The notes beneath the pieces were generated by a model. The model was not told where the DNA came from and ran no database searches. It saw nothing but the letters and a program-made list of their open reading frames with translations. A stretch of DNA of 64,000 bases from Chimonanthus salicifolius (Eukaryota > Streptophyta > Magnoliopsida > Laurales > Calycanthaceae). Position numbers and translations under genes: made by a program. Of this stretch, positions 1 to 12,048 are shown in pieces. Every line of letters begins with the position of its first letter. Positions within the stretch are counted from its first letter, which is position 1. The stretch spans positions 25,760,617 to 25,824,616 of the forward strand of contig CM023535.1 of assembly GCA_013350335.1 (NCBI GenBank). Direction: 5' to 3'.

Positions 1-300
1 TAGGCTATGCCGAAAACACATTTGGGAGTGTTAAAAGACCTTGAAATATTAAAGTATTTTTATCATGTTATCTTAATTAGTCCGGATATTCAATTTGAGA
101 AATTTTGAAAATACACTGTGATTAAAAAATAACTTTAAAATTTTAAAAAGAAATATAAAACTTTAACGTTATTTTTTAACCACTGTGTATTTTTAAAATT
201 TCTGAAATTGAATATCCAGACTAATTATAATAACATGATAAAAATACTTTAAGACTTCAAGGTCTTTTGACACTCCTAAATGTGTTTTCGGCACAGCCTA
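1..300. mobile_element. Foldback MITE with long terminal inverted repeats
   Basis: The first ~150 bases are repeated in inverted orientation in bases ~165-300, with a short AT-rich loop between. The outer ends read GGCTATGCCGAAAACAC on the left and its near-exact complement on the right, each bounded by TA. The arms agree over almost their whole length with scattered substitutions. There is no coding sequence. A TA (or TNA) target duplication would fit a Tc1/mariner- or PIF-type MITE, but the left flank is cut by the window edge, so the superfamily cannot be settled. Confidence 0.8.
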
Positions 301-335
301 GGGATACCCTTATTTGTAAAATACTCTGTTTTAAT

Positions 336-455
336 CATTTGGGAGTGTCAAAAGACCTTGAAGTCTTAAAGTATTTTTATCAGGTTATTGTAATTAGTCC
401 GAATATTTAATTTGAGAAATTTTGAAAATACACAGTGATTAAAAAATAACTTAAA
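336..455 (+). mobile_element. Half copy of the same MITE
   Basis: This stretch repeats one arm of the MITE at 1-300 in direct orientation, from the TTTGGGAGTG segment to the poly-A-rich centre. It lacks the outermost bases and the second arm, so it is a truncated copy or the product of a rearrangement. Confidence 0.7.
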
Positions 456-1750
456 AGTTTAAAAAAAAAATTTTAATTTAAATAATGTAACAAGTTACAG
501 CACATAAGCATAAATCGATCGATCGATTTCTTCAGAAAAGTCATTCGCTCGTATTCACGTGAATTATGAATCGATCGCACGATCGATCGATCGAAGCAAA
601 ATGGACTGTGGAATCGATCGCACGATTTCACATGAAGAGGGTAGAATGATAATTTTCACTCAATTTTCAAAAATAGTATCTGCTGGCAGAAATCTACAGT
701 GTCTATATGTCCACCCATTCTTCTACAGAAGTTACCAGGTGGCGTCTCTATCCATTTCTCTCTCTTCTCTCTCTTCCACTTCGCATATGGTGGTAGTGGT
801 GGTGGTGGAGTCTTGGTCCACAGTGCCATCCTTTTCCATTTATTATATGGTCCCATCTTTTAAGGATTTGCATGTTGACGTTGGATTTTGTGTGAATTTA
901 AATATAAATTTATTTTAATTTTTTTTTATATTAATAGTGGCATTAATTTTACAAATACATAAAATCATTAATAAATTATATAAATATATATAAACTAAGT
1001 TTGCAAAATTAAAACTTAAAATCTCTAGTTTAATTTTAAAAACTGAAGATAATTGAATTATCTATATAAATTAATTCACTTAAATTTTATATAAGTATTA
1101 TTTTAAATTATACATTTTAATTTTGAATGTAGATGCCAATTTTCTTATTATTATATATTTTTTAATGACTAAAGTGTTTAGATGTCTCACCTATATTTAG
1201 ACAATCGACATTTTTAACTTGACTAGTCTTTGAGATATATACAAGCCTCTCAATCTCATGCACATAGAGTAAATAACTATGGAAATTGATTAAGAGAGAG
1301 ATTGAACATAAACGAAATTCAAGATTTTTTTTCATGGGAGTTTTTTTACCGTCACACCAACTTTTTTTCAAATTATTTTATTATATTTTTCTTTGAACAC
1401 TGAGTTTTTCTTATTATATTTTATACTTACACAGTGTAGTCTACACTCAATCAATTTTTCTTTTAAAAAGATTGAAGATCTTTCAATAATTCAATCAGTT
1501 GCTTCAGTCACTTTGTCTAAAGGTGAATAATTTAATAAATTAAAATTAATTTAAATCAATAAACTTTACTACAAAACGGGCAGGCCCCATGATAATTAAA
1601 ATAAGAAAGTGTGCCAACTCAAATTTTGTAAAATTTTGAAATTGGGAGTACAATTTTGTCGTGGTACAGAAATGCTCGTGTATTTTCCACTCTTTGGCCT
1701 CATCCAGAATCTAATCTAATCTAGTCTTGAGTCAATTGCCCCAAATGGAA
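456..1750. other. AT-rich intergenic DNA with an ATCGATCG palindrome cluster
   Basis: No gene is supported here; the short reading frames have no recognisable protein features. Bases ~515-630 hold repeated, self-complementary ATCGATCG motifs and two copies of GAATCGATCGCACGAT. Bases ~770-810 hold a CT-rich run and a GTGGTG run. The rest, to the TATA box of the next gene, is AT-rich with no recognised element. Confidence 0.5.
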
Positions 1751-1758
1751 ATGGCTCT

Positions 1759-1765
1759 TATATAA
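1759..1765 (+). promoter_or_regulatory. TATA box of the DUF760 gene
   Basis: TATATAA lies about 210 bases before the start codon. It is followed by a CT-rich leader (around 1815-1845) typical of plant 5' untranslated regions, and no ATG occurs between it and the start at 1973. The transcription start is inferred to lie near 1790. Confidence 0.5.
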
Positions 1766-1972
1766 TATCATCGCAAATGCACAGTCGGACACTGGAAGGC
1801 CAAACCCATTTTGCGATCTCTCTCTTCTCTTGCAATCTCTGATCTTGTACGGTGTCAATTCTCAATTCTAGGGTGTGGAATTTGGCGCTTTTGGGGCTCC
1901 AATTCTCAATTTTAGTGCTTGGGTTTTGGTAAATTAGGTCTGAAATTTCTCAAATCTAGGGTTCAGGTGTTG

Positions 1973-4962
1973 ATGGAAAGTGGCATTTGCTGCAGAAGAA
2001 TCCGCCTAACTCAAGCTTTGCCCGCTGCGGTGAAGTCGGAAGGTGGATTTCTATCTGCAACTCCAGCGGTCCGATCTCGCGTCACTGTTGGTTCTCGGGT
2101 AAGTTTCTCTCCATGCATCGGAAGCATGGATTTTTGGGTTTTTTTTTTTTCTCTTTTTTCTTTAGAATTTTCTGAGGGCTTCTGGGATACATTCGTTGAA
2201 CGGATGCAGTTTTATTTTTTTCTGAAATAACTATTGATAAAATAAGATGGAAATAAGTAATTACTTTTGGTTAAATATGCTTTTGTTTCCAGAAATATCC
2301 AAACAGATCAATCGATTTGAGAATAAATCAGTCGTTTGTATTTGGTTCGATCTGTTTCAGCAAAATCCAACCGTTGTGAAGTTGATTGGATAATGATAAG
2401 TGGACACGTGGAATGGGTAATCGTCCAGTAGCCCATGGTCCTCATTCTCGTAGGTTGCGGGTTTTGGGTCGTTCCTAGTTGGGACCCACCATGACGGACG
2501 GACGAGATCCATCGGGCCCTTATAGATATGTTACTATGTCCGATGGACCCTGATGCATGGCATCAGACTCTCATTCATGGTGGGTCAACGGCATTGTATA
2601 TGGAAAGGCACCATGCAATTGAGGGACCTTCATTGATCCATTTGAGTGAGTTTGATGATGGGTGGCATTGGAGGTGAGACTAATCCCAGGAGCATGTGTG
2701 AACCTGCCAATCATACACACTGATTTAGTCCATAGGGGAGTAACCCTGTGAGAATGGTCCGGAGGGGTTCAGCGTAAATCGAACTCAAGACCTTTCTTCA
2801 TGAGGCAGTCGTCTTGACCGTCAAGCCAACCCCCTCGTTCCACATTGCTGGATCTCTGATTTACCTAGAAGACGATTGGGAGCTATTAAGAATGATGACC
2901 TAACATATGTCTTGCATAATTATTGTTTTCCTATCTGTGCTCATGCTCAACTTATTTGTGGGAGAATACGGTACAAAACATAGGACATATTGCATCCAAA
3001 TTCTGCCATTCTACTATATTGAGTTACCATCATTTTTTAAAGATGGATCTGAGCATAGCTTGATACACCGGCAAAATGTTGAAGCATTGATTTGGTTATG
3101 TGTGGAATTTTTTTTCTGTTTTAGTTGTGGCTTGATCAGCTGAAATGAAGTTGGTGAAGTCTTGACTTTTGGTCTGAAAGGGGCAGCATTTGCTGAGCTA
3201 TAATCTTTATAACTTTTGGTGATTATAGGGTTTTGTCAACGGCCGTGGGAACCAGTATTTTGGAAGGAAGGCTAAGTTCAGTAATCTGAGAGGTCAGACC
3301 ACGTTGGTTACAGTTGCCAGTGCAGAGTCTAGTAAATGCCATTTTAGGAGAGCCATGACACCCCTTGAGCCAAGATCTTCTGCTGGAAAATTCTTGAGTG
3401 ATATATTGAAGAATCATCCTCACATTTTCCACGTGGCCGCTGCGGAGCAACTAGAGGAATTGGCTGTGGATAGGGACAGCGCATTTGCCCGATTGGAACA
3501 GAGCTTGGGTTCAAATGAATCATGCCTTCATGGGTATGTGCTTTAACATGATTTTACACTTTTTCTTTTTTCTGTTTTTACAGCTTAATTTACTTTTCAA
3601 TGGTTCAATATTATATTTCATATCTTACTATGTTATATTACATTATTACTCTATCACATATCTTCATGGGTTTTGAATCCTGCTGTTAATTGCTCTGTTT
3701 TTAGCCATGACCAAGTATCTCTTCTTTCTTGGCCATGAAATTTCTATCCGTTAAGAGTAGTGCTTTGTTGGAATGACAGTGTTATGAGAACCATTATGAT
3801 TATTTACATTGATGGAACACTAATTGTTTTCAGCCATTTCAGTGATTTTATGGTTTATCACAATTATTAAGATATTTATTGTTATTGCACTCTATTTATC
3901 CTTTTTCAAAGAACATTGAAAAAAAAAAATCCTTCTAAAAAACTATTCTGTATTTAGCCCTTTTTTTCAACAAAAAAAAAACCATGAAAATCTTCTTGGC
4001 AATTGGAGGACCTTTGTACCCTGTTTTTCATCTAGTTGATACTGTAATCTTGCTTCATTAACATGGATTTCGATCTCTATCTATTGGTTGGGCTAGTTGT
4101 TAACAAATTCCATACCGGTTGCCAACTTATCGGACACAAGTTATTAAGAATTTCATGATTATTGCACACCAGGAGGATTGCTGAAATGAAGGACTATGAG
4201 TGCCAACTTGCCATTGAAGAGGTCATGTACATGCTAATTGTTCACGAGTTCTCTGAGATCCAAGTCCCAATGGTTCCCAGATTTTCCAAATGCATCAAGA
4301 ATGGGAGATTAGAGATATGGGCATCAAGAGACAGAGAGCTAGAGTCCATCCACGGCTTAGATGTTCTGGAGTTGATCAGGGAACATGTCTCTACCGTTCT
4401 TGGCTGGATAGGGAAATCTGATGCCACAGATAAATGGACAACAATTCAGATACAAAGGTTGCAACTTGGACGTATTTATGCCGCTTCCATAATGTATGGC
4501 TACTTTCTGAAATCTGTTTGCAACCGGCATGACTTGGAGCTAAATCTTACTCTGACTAACCTAGACCTTCCACTGGGCCATGGAATCGAATGCTCACTTA
4601 CCAAAAGCCGGCCTTGTGCTGAAGAGTGTCAAACAGTTAACTCTTCAGCCCACCCAGTATCTTCCTTCTGTCAAGGATTGAAGAGGGGCAGGAAGCTGAA
4701 AAGGTATATCATGGGATTTGACTCGGAGACCTTGCAGAGATGTGCGAAGTTGAAATCACAGGAAGCCGTCAACCTGATTGAGAAACATAGTTGGGCGTTG
4801 TTTGGAGATGACAATGAGACAGGTTCCATTGACAAGGACGAGGTTATTGCCGTCACGTTTTCAAGCCTCAAGAGATTGATTTTAGAGGCTGTTGCATTTG
4901 GATCTTTCCTTTGGGATGTGGAAGGGTACGTTGGCTCCTTCTACAGGTTAAAGGAGAGCTGA
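1973..4962 (+). CDS. DUF760 protein, like UV-B-induced protein At3g17800, chloroplast type
   Basis: Three exons, 1973-2098, 3229-3533 and 4173-4962, join in frame across GT..AG introns (donors GTAAGT and GTATGT; acceptors TATAG and ACCAG) to give 406 residues. Arabidopsis At3g17800, as I recall it, is of similar length. The start is the first ATG of the leader. Exon 1 (residues 1-42) is rich in Ser, Arg and Ala with almost no acid residues, as expected of a plastid transit peptide. The conserved body follows: HIFHVAAAEQLEELAVDRDSA around residues 100-120, then VPRFSKCIKNGRLEIW, LQLGRIYAASIMYGYFLKS and near the end FDSETLQRCAKLKSQEA and SSLKRLILEAVAFGSFLWD. These match the At3g17800 family. 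Molecular function is unknown; the Arabidopsis member is UV-B inducible. This is the only apparently intact host gene here. Splice sites are read from sequence, not from transcripts. Confidence 0.9.
2668..2840 (-). mobile_element. tRNA-derived SINE (Au-like) in intron 1
   Basis: Read on the minus strand, it starts with a tRNA-like A box (TTGGCTTGACGGTCAAG, ~2812-2828), has a B box (GGTCTTGAGTTCGATTT, ~2776-2794), and ends in GGGATTAGTCTCACC, which resembles the 3' part of plant Au SINEs. It lies inside intron 1 of the DUF760 gene, antisense to it. A related copy is at 6470-6735. Confidence 0.65.
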
Positions 4963-7000
4963 GGAGAAAATGCTAAAGAGGTGACACTCTCGAAGAAAGT
5001 CTTCTTGTGTACATGAATGAAAGCAAGCTGACTCTGATATAATTATAAATGGAGTTAGTCTCAGGCCTGCAACTGTTTTACAGTCTCAATACAAAAGTGT
5101 ACCATACTAATTCTAGAAGCAATTTGAAGAATTCGATAGTAGATTTCCCCTCCAACAAAGGCAATATGAAGCAATTGTATTCAACACTATATATGCTGCC
5201 TAACTGGTGGTTTGGTGTTCATCACTCTCCTTATTTTACGCATCATTTTTAAGGTTTTTTCAGTGGGTGGATAAATTTGTTGGAGGTTGGTTTGATCTCT
5301 CTTGACACACTGTATTTGCTCCAATCTGTTTGGTGCTTTTGCCTCACTTTCTCATTGAAGCTGTATTTCTTTTTGCATTTTTTTAATAATTTTTTTGTTT
5401 CTTCAGAAAAATGGTGATTTGTGTGATATGGTGGCTCAATGGCATTCCTAGCCAACTAATTGTCAGGGTTTGATTGAATCTTAATGGCTTATGTTTTGGG
5501 TTTGATTTTGATTTCTTTGATGTGACCTTACATCAATCAAGATAGAATTTAGGAATGCCAACGTCCACCTGGAAATCCAGACGGCAAATGCTCAAGAGCT
5601 CCCTGCTCGTCGATTGGAAAGCAGGGGTTTCGGTCGCCCGTCTGATACATTTCTCTTCTGATATTTTTTTAAAAGAAAATATTTTAAAAAATTACAGAAA
5701 ATTCAGAATATAGACAGACAGATATGTACATGTATCTAAATGTGATGGTTACGAGATTTTGAATTTCAACTATCTTCAAAAAGATGTAAGAAATCATTTC
5801 AAGTTGTTTTTCTGAGGTAACCACTGTACAACCAACCGATAGTTCTATTGGGTGCTTAATTGCAGAACAATGTGATATCATTGGTCCAACTTGTACAACG
5901 AGTGAAGTCCCCACTGCCACCATTTTGAACTGTTATGTTGGTACGACACTGAATTAATATATTACATTCTTATATTTTAAAATAAATTACTAAAAATAAA
6001 AATAAGAAGCTGAAAATCTCATTGCAACAATGATCTTACAATAGAAACAATGAAAAATAGCACATTCAGTGAAAGAGAATAATAAAATAAATAATAATAG
6101 TAGTAGTTTCTTAATTAACTAAACTATCTCAAAGGTGAACCAATTTCGAGTCTGATTCAAATTCAACCATGTCAAATCGCACAATTCAATTTAGTTTTAA
6201 AAACACTAACCATAACGGCTTTGAATGAATTTTGAAGTGAATGATGACCACTTATAAATCTATCTATAAACTAGATGGCTGCATACAACTTTCATCTTTT
6301 TAGTATCTAGCGATGCCCATCACAGTGATCCCATTTGTTGGACTTGACCACTTTGAATGAGATAATCTCTAGTCCAACACTTTGAATGAGATAATCTCAT
6401 CAACTGTGGAAGAGAGAATCTACAAACGAAAAGTTTTGAGTTTTTTCTTATAAATGGTTATCTCGTATATCGGAGGTGAGATTAATCTTATGAGTATAAG
6501 TAAACCTTCCAATCAATCTACACACTAGTTAAGTTGTGAGATTAATCTTACGAGTATGAGTAAACCTTCCAATCTACACACTAGTTAAGTTGATGGAAAG
6601 TAACCTTCGAATCTACACACTAGTTAAGTTGATGCAAAATAACTCCATAGAAAATGGTTTAGATTAATTGAGCGTAAATCGAACTCAAGATCTCAATTCA
6701 TGAGACGAGCTTCTTAATCACTAGATCACTTTAAGTCACATGAAGAAGGAAAAAGAGGAGAGACCATGTTCTTCTTACTGATCTCGAATCCTTTTGTACA
6801 TGTGCAGTAGAAGTCCCAAGAGGAAATAAGGGCAGAAGTAAAGGTATTATTTCATTTCAAACATTCCCACCTCCCTCCCTCCCCACCCACCTACCAAATC
6901 CAAAAGGAGAAAGAAAAGATTACACATACATACCCTTCTACCACTTTTTTCTTCTATTTTGCAGTTGTAAACCTTTTATGACTATCAAAGCTTTAAAGAG
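4963..7000. other. 3' flank of DUF760 gene and intergenic DNA
   Basis: About 300 bases after the stop codon are probable 3' untranslated sequence. Beyond that no gene is recognised. Apart from the SINE at 6470-6735 this is unique-looking, AT-rich DNA, with a CCCTCC-rich patch near 6870-6895. It ends at the target duplication of the large MULE. Confidence 0.5.
6470..6735 (-). mobile_element. tRNA-derived SINE, second copy with internal repeats
   Basis: It is the same family as the SINE at 2668-2840. On the minus strand it has GATCTAGTGATTAAG as A box and ATCTTGAGTTCGATTTACGC as B box. Its 3' part carries about three tandem copies of a short unit containing AATCTACACACTAGTTAAG, an internal expansion not present in the other copy. 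Confidence 0.6.
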
Positions 7001-7009
7001 CTATTTGAC

Positions 7010-7295
7010 GGGTGCCCATTTAGAAACGAGCGTTTTCTTTCATCAGACATGGGATTTCAAATTTTCGTGTGAAATTCCTGTGTTGCCCTTTGTTTTTTAA
7101 AAAAAAACTATGATTTTTCCGCACCGTCTAAACGTTCATTTAGAACATTATTTGTGCGTTCAAATGGTTGGACCGGTCGAACATTTATTTCAATGAAAAA
7201 ATTCACCGTCCGATCTTTTTCTCTCAGATAAATGACCGTTTGAACGTTCTTAATAGACCGTTTGAACGATTTTAACTAAGAAACTCAGTTTAAGT
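7010..7295 (+). repeat. Left terminal inverted repeat of the MULE
   Basis: It aligns with the reverse complement of 29585-29922 over almost its full length, with many scattered substitutions. It contains repeated GTTTGAAC / GTTCGAAC-type palindromic motifs, candidates for transposase binding. It starts directly after the 9-bp duplication CTATTTGAC. Confidence 0.85.
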
Positions 7296-7579
7296 TCAAA
7301 CGATCCGACCTTATTTCTCATTTCCCCTTCATTCGAACGATCCCTATTTCTCATTTCCCCTTTCCTCTCCCCCAAACATTAGACCTTGCCCTCTCCCTCA
7401 TTTCCCCTTTCCTTTCTCCTTCGTTCGACCTTGCCCATTTCCCAATTCCAAACCCTTCTCCTTCCCCTTCGTTCGACCTTCCCATTTCCTTAATCGAATC
7501 TCCCTCCAAAAACATCTCCAACCCCCCTTTTGTTCACATGGCATCAGATCTTCAAATTTAAGGGTCTATATCGAAGAAA

Positions 7580-10500
7580 ATGGGGAAATCTACCTCTTCA
7601 AAGAAGCAGAAGAAACAGAGGAAAGAAGCGAAATTCGACCCCAACCATTTCATCTCTTTGGAAGCTGCAACGTCCTAAAAATATGATTTCTCCACTCGAT
7701 CTTATCTGGTAAAATTGTGGACCTTTTTTTTTTTTCTACCCTTTAGACTGAAAACCAAAGAGTACTTTGACACTCTTGGTTGGGGCTCATTTTTGGCACT
7801 GAAAGAGGATTTGTATCTTACATTAGTGAAGGAATTTTATGCGAACATAAAAAAAAGCGATGAATACTCCATTGAATCCAAAGTCTGATGTTGAGACCTG
7901 AAATATTACATTTTCACCCCTGATATTTAGGTCAGTTAGTCTTGATTTTATGTATATAAGATGCATTTAATGGTTTATTTTAGTTTTGTAGGTAAATTCA
8001 GGGAAAAACAGGAAATCAAGTTAAAACAGTGGATAATTGTAGGAAGAGAGCTTAAAATGAAAGATTTAAAATTTTATAATTAAATCATGTCACTTTTAGG
8101 ATTTCAAAATCTAAATTGGTTAATCTAGATCCATTTATGAGAGTTTGGATTAATTCAATATCTAGATTTTTAAGTGGTTTGTTAATTATTTAATTTTAAA
8201 AGAAAGTATGCAATTAAAGAGGCCAAGAGTTGAAAATCAAGATCCATGGGACAGAGATCCATTGCAAATGGGCCAAGCTTTGCTCCAAAAAGTCAAACAC
8301 TGGGCCAGGCCAAGCACTCCATGTGCATTTCCCAACATGGGCCAGGCCTAAGAGAATTCAAGTCCAGCAAGCCCAAGTCTCCAGTCTAAGAAGTCCAAGT
8401 GCAATTCAAGATCTAATGCTCCAGGTCCAAATTCAAATTCACTAACCCTAAGCCCAAATCCAACCCAAGTCCAAATCCACCTAAGTCCATATCCAAAACC
8501 ATCCTACGCATTCAATCATAACCATTCATTTCATCGTGCATTAATATCCACCACCCATTTAATCATGCATCAATCCAAACCATTCATTGCATGCATCTCA
8601 TTCATACCATCCATTTGCATTCATCAAATTAGGAAAACCTTAGAGCCTCCCATTCAATCCTATCCATTCATTCATCATGATTAGATTTAGGTCATTCAAT
8701 TCATCCATCATATAGATGAACCTTAGAATTAAGATCATCCATGCATTACCTATTCATCCATCTACTTAGATCATCCATCATACATTATAGCCATTAGATC
8801 TAGGCCAATCAATCATAGCCATCCATTCATAAACCCTAAAGTCCTATGCACAAACCCTAGAATTTAGCATCCATGCGCATATCACCTTGCATCATACGAC
8901 ACAGACACAATTCATGTGCATACACACAATGGAAAATCCCTAAAATTTCTAACCAATCCCTCCACCTCACTTAGATCCTAACTTGTCTCCCAATCCAATC
9001 CAAACAACCCAAATTCGTGTACACCATAGGGTAACCCTAGATTTTCTATCTTTTAATCCCAGCCACCCACATTGCACTAGATTTAATCCCATCATTTCAT
9101 CTAATGATTTAAACTTAGATTTAATCTCCTCCATCCGTCCATTCATTGAGCCTATAAATACCCCATTCAACCATGGTGAATTTTGAATTTGACATGCAGG
9201 ACAAAAGGACTAAAGGTTAGGGAGAAAAGACTAGAGCACCATTCGAATTTACAAGTGAGAGTTGTAGATTTTTATTTTTATGTTGTCTTTCTTGTATTTA
9301 ATTTATAAGTGCATGTACTGAAATCTTCCATTTAATAAAGTGAAGCATTCATTTAGAATCTTGAAACATCCAAATTCTAGAATTCTTTTGTGATTATTTT
9401 GCTTTTAATTTCAAGTTTGTAATTTTTGTTTATTTAATCGAACATGAAACAATTAGGACCTTGATTGTGATTGTTGAATCTAGGTTAATAAGATTTGATT
9501 AATTCAACTAAAAGTTGTGAGTCTTGTTTCTATAAGTGAATATGAATTGCATTTTAGATTTTTACGTGAATTTTAGATCTAGGCTTTCACTTTGTTTATT
9601 CATTTTTGGCGATGAACGGTCTATTCCAAACAACCACCCTTTACGTTTCTGCACATATACTGTCAGTCATTTACTTTATTTGCAAATTTAATTCATTTCT
9701 TTAGTTATGTTAGTTCTTATCAATGTACTTTGTATTTTAATTATTTGAATTCTATTAATTCTTTTAATTTGTTTGTTATGTATTTTAAAAGTCGTGTATT
9801 TTATTTTATGTATACAAACCACTCCTTCAACATGGGTTAACTAGTTTGAGATCTAAGGTACATAAACTTTAATTTTGTTTTCTAGAACTTGGGAGTGAGA
9901 TGACCATAAAATCTACATTACTCCATTGTCTAATCATGTTTAAATCAATGTTCTAACTTTTGGTTTTGAATTTTAAAAGAGTGATTTTTAACTTAGAAAT
10001 AAATTTGTGGAAATAGGATTGATTTTTATATTTTGATTTATTTTTAATCTCAATGTTTTCTAAGAAACATATTAACTCAAGCACTAGATTCCAAACATAT
10101 ATATTTTGATTTACCTATGTATAGATTTTGCTTGTTTTTTGTGGGATCGACCTCGCACTCAAATATACTATTAAATGGTTCGTGCACTTGCGAGATATTA
10201 TAAATTTAAAACTTTGCACAATTTTTACATAAACATCTGAGGACATGAAAATTTTCTTTCATGTGACAGGTTGGACAATATGTTCAAATTCCCCCAGGCC
10301 ACAATTATAGAGTATTAAACAAAAACATCGCTTAACGATGTTGATGGCTTCACTGTTTGGGAAGCCCTCAAACAATATTACCGAAGAAGAGAGGCTCCGT
10401 CTGAAGGACGTAACCCTTGAAAGCCGAATCATCCATCACATTATTGCAAAATATATCTTTCCTAGAAAAAGGCATAGTAACCATTTGTCCTAGTTCAATG

Positions 10501-11340
10501 TTTTTCTCATCTGTTCCATCATGAATGCCAAACAAGTCTTCCTCTCCTATATCATCATAAATCACATGCGAACCTACTGTAAGACGAGAAAATGTAGTCT
10601 TCCCTATGATCTTTTCTTTCTCACTTCTTTGGCAAACGTGGAATCCCTCTTCCCCTGAAGATAAAGTAGTTATCAAGCCTAGTGATCACTTTAGTGAGGT
10701 TACTTTGAAGAAAATAGGATTCTCTCTCGATAAGGCACTCAACCGGTGGTTTCCCAAAGTAGAACAGATACCTAAAGTTCAGGTTCAAAATTCACCTGAG
10801 GCACTGACTCCACAAACTGATACTGAAATCAACACTCAACAAATTCTTGACAGTATTTCAGCTCTCAAGGACAACATGAATAAGAAATTTGATGACATAT
10901 ATCAACATTTGCAGAGTCAAGATGAAAAGATTTATATTATGTCTGCACAAATTGTAGATAATTTGAAGTTCTCTGTAATTGTAGCTCAAAAATGTGGTAT
11001 ACGAGCAAATGTGGGACCTGGTCAAGGTGGAGTACGAGTATATCTAGTTGAACCAACTTCTGCTCTACTACTCATCCGACTAGATTTGCTCCATATGCAT
11101 TAGCTCTTGGCTCCACTTCTCGTCAGACTTGATTTTTGGCTACATCTACACCACCTTTTGGCTCTACTTATTCTCAGAATGTTGTTGCTACATCTACACC
11201 TGCACCTGGACCTGCTTCTGTCTCCACTCATCCTTAGAATGCTGCTGCTACATCTGCACTTGCACCTGCTTCTGTCTCCGCTCCTCCTCTGACTATTCCT
11301 GATACATCTGCACCAGCTTCTGGCTTCCGATAGTTGTTCC
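7580..11340 (+). pseudogene. Second MULE gene: plant transposon-protein-like ORF, broken
   Basis: The reading frame opens with an ATG and a lysine-rich start (MGKSTSSKKQKKQRKEAKF, from 7580). It continues, with frame changes and stops, through a segment containing EYFDTLGWGSF and VKEFYANIK (about 7750-7888), is cut by a solo LTR (7889-10235), and resumes. The part after the LTR includes ERLRLKDVTLESRIIHHIIA and a segment with FNVFLICSIMNAK (10380-10560), then KPSDHFSEVTLKKIGFSLD and a tail rich in Thr, Pro and Ala. The order resembles the 'putative plant transposon protein' domain (Transposase_32 type) found in plant transposons. It converges on the transposase of the same MULE. The family match is from memory of the pattern; function is unknown. 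Confidence 0.5.
7889..10235 (+). mobile_element. Solo LTR, Gypsy Athila/Tat-like, copy 1
   Basis: It begins TGTTGAGACCTG and ends CATAAACA, and is flanked by a perfect 5-bp duplication, TCTGA, at 7884-7888 and 10236-10240. It has a TATA box (CCTATAAATA, ~9152). Near its end is the GGGATCGACC...CACTTGCGAG segment seen in Athila/Tat-type LTRs. Bases ~8500-9180 are low-complexity CATCCATTCATT-like sequence. No internal region remains, so the element was reduced to one LTR by recombination. A diverged, truncated relative lies at 16386-24488. Confidence 0.8.
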
Positions 11341-12048
11341 TTTTGATGATATGAAAAAGGAAGAGAGATTTGTAATTTTCATATTTTGATGATGACATGT
11401 AAAGGAGATGATTTTGTAATTTAAATATTTTGAATTGTACATCTTCAAGTTTTGAATGAACATTTTATATTTGAACGAGTTGAATTGAAATGGTGAAATG
11501 AGCTACATGATTGGTTTGTATATTTTGTGTCTTGTGCATCAACAAAGGGATACATGAAATTTTTATGATGATGATCTTTATTTATCGCATTCTTATCTTT
11601 CTCAGCATTAGGACTCAATCCATTATTATCTTCCACTAGCTCGATCTTCATGTTCTCAGACGTCCAATTCATTCTCAAATTCTTGTATAATTCCCAAATC
11701 TGATCTATGCTTGATGCCAATACTGTTAGAAGTGGTCCAAACTTACAAAGTTTGACACATGTGGCAATTGTTCTTTTCTTTCCACTTACAACATGTGGCA
11801 GTTGTTCTTTTCGTTCCACTTACAAAGTTTGACACATTACCATTCACTAGTTTTAATCCAAGTTTAACAACCTAGAATGTTCACATCATATAACCTGCAC
11901 GACCATGTTCATGTTCTTATAGGTCCAATCCATTCTCAAATTCTTGTATAATGCCCAAACCAAGCATTTTTAAAACTTTTCTCTCATCAGGTAAAATTAA
12001 TGAATAGTTTAAATTTTTTAGAGATTTAATGCCATTTGAAATCATCTT
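11341..12048. other. MULE interior without a recognised gene
   Basis: This AT-rich DNA lies between the second MULE ORF and the TRIM. Two diverged copies of a TCTCAAATTCTTGTATAAT segment (near 11672 and 11935) suggest an internal duplication. Part of it may be 3' sequence of one of the two convergent MULE genes, but no protein similarity is visible. Confidence 0.4.

Noticed and set aside
2440..2600. Short inverted segments GGGACCCACCATGA / TCATGGTGGGTCA in intron 1, a possible MITE
   Set aside because: The match is only ~13 bases and no target duplication or further arm similarity is visible.
5684..5923. 79-residue minus-strand frame
   Set aside because: No motif, AT-rich sequence and no splice or promoter context.
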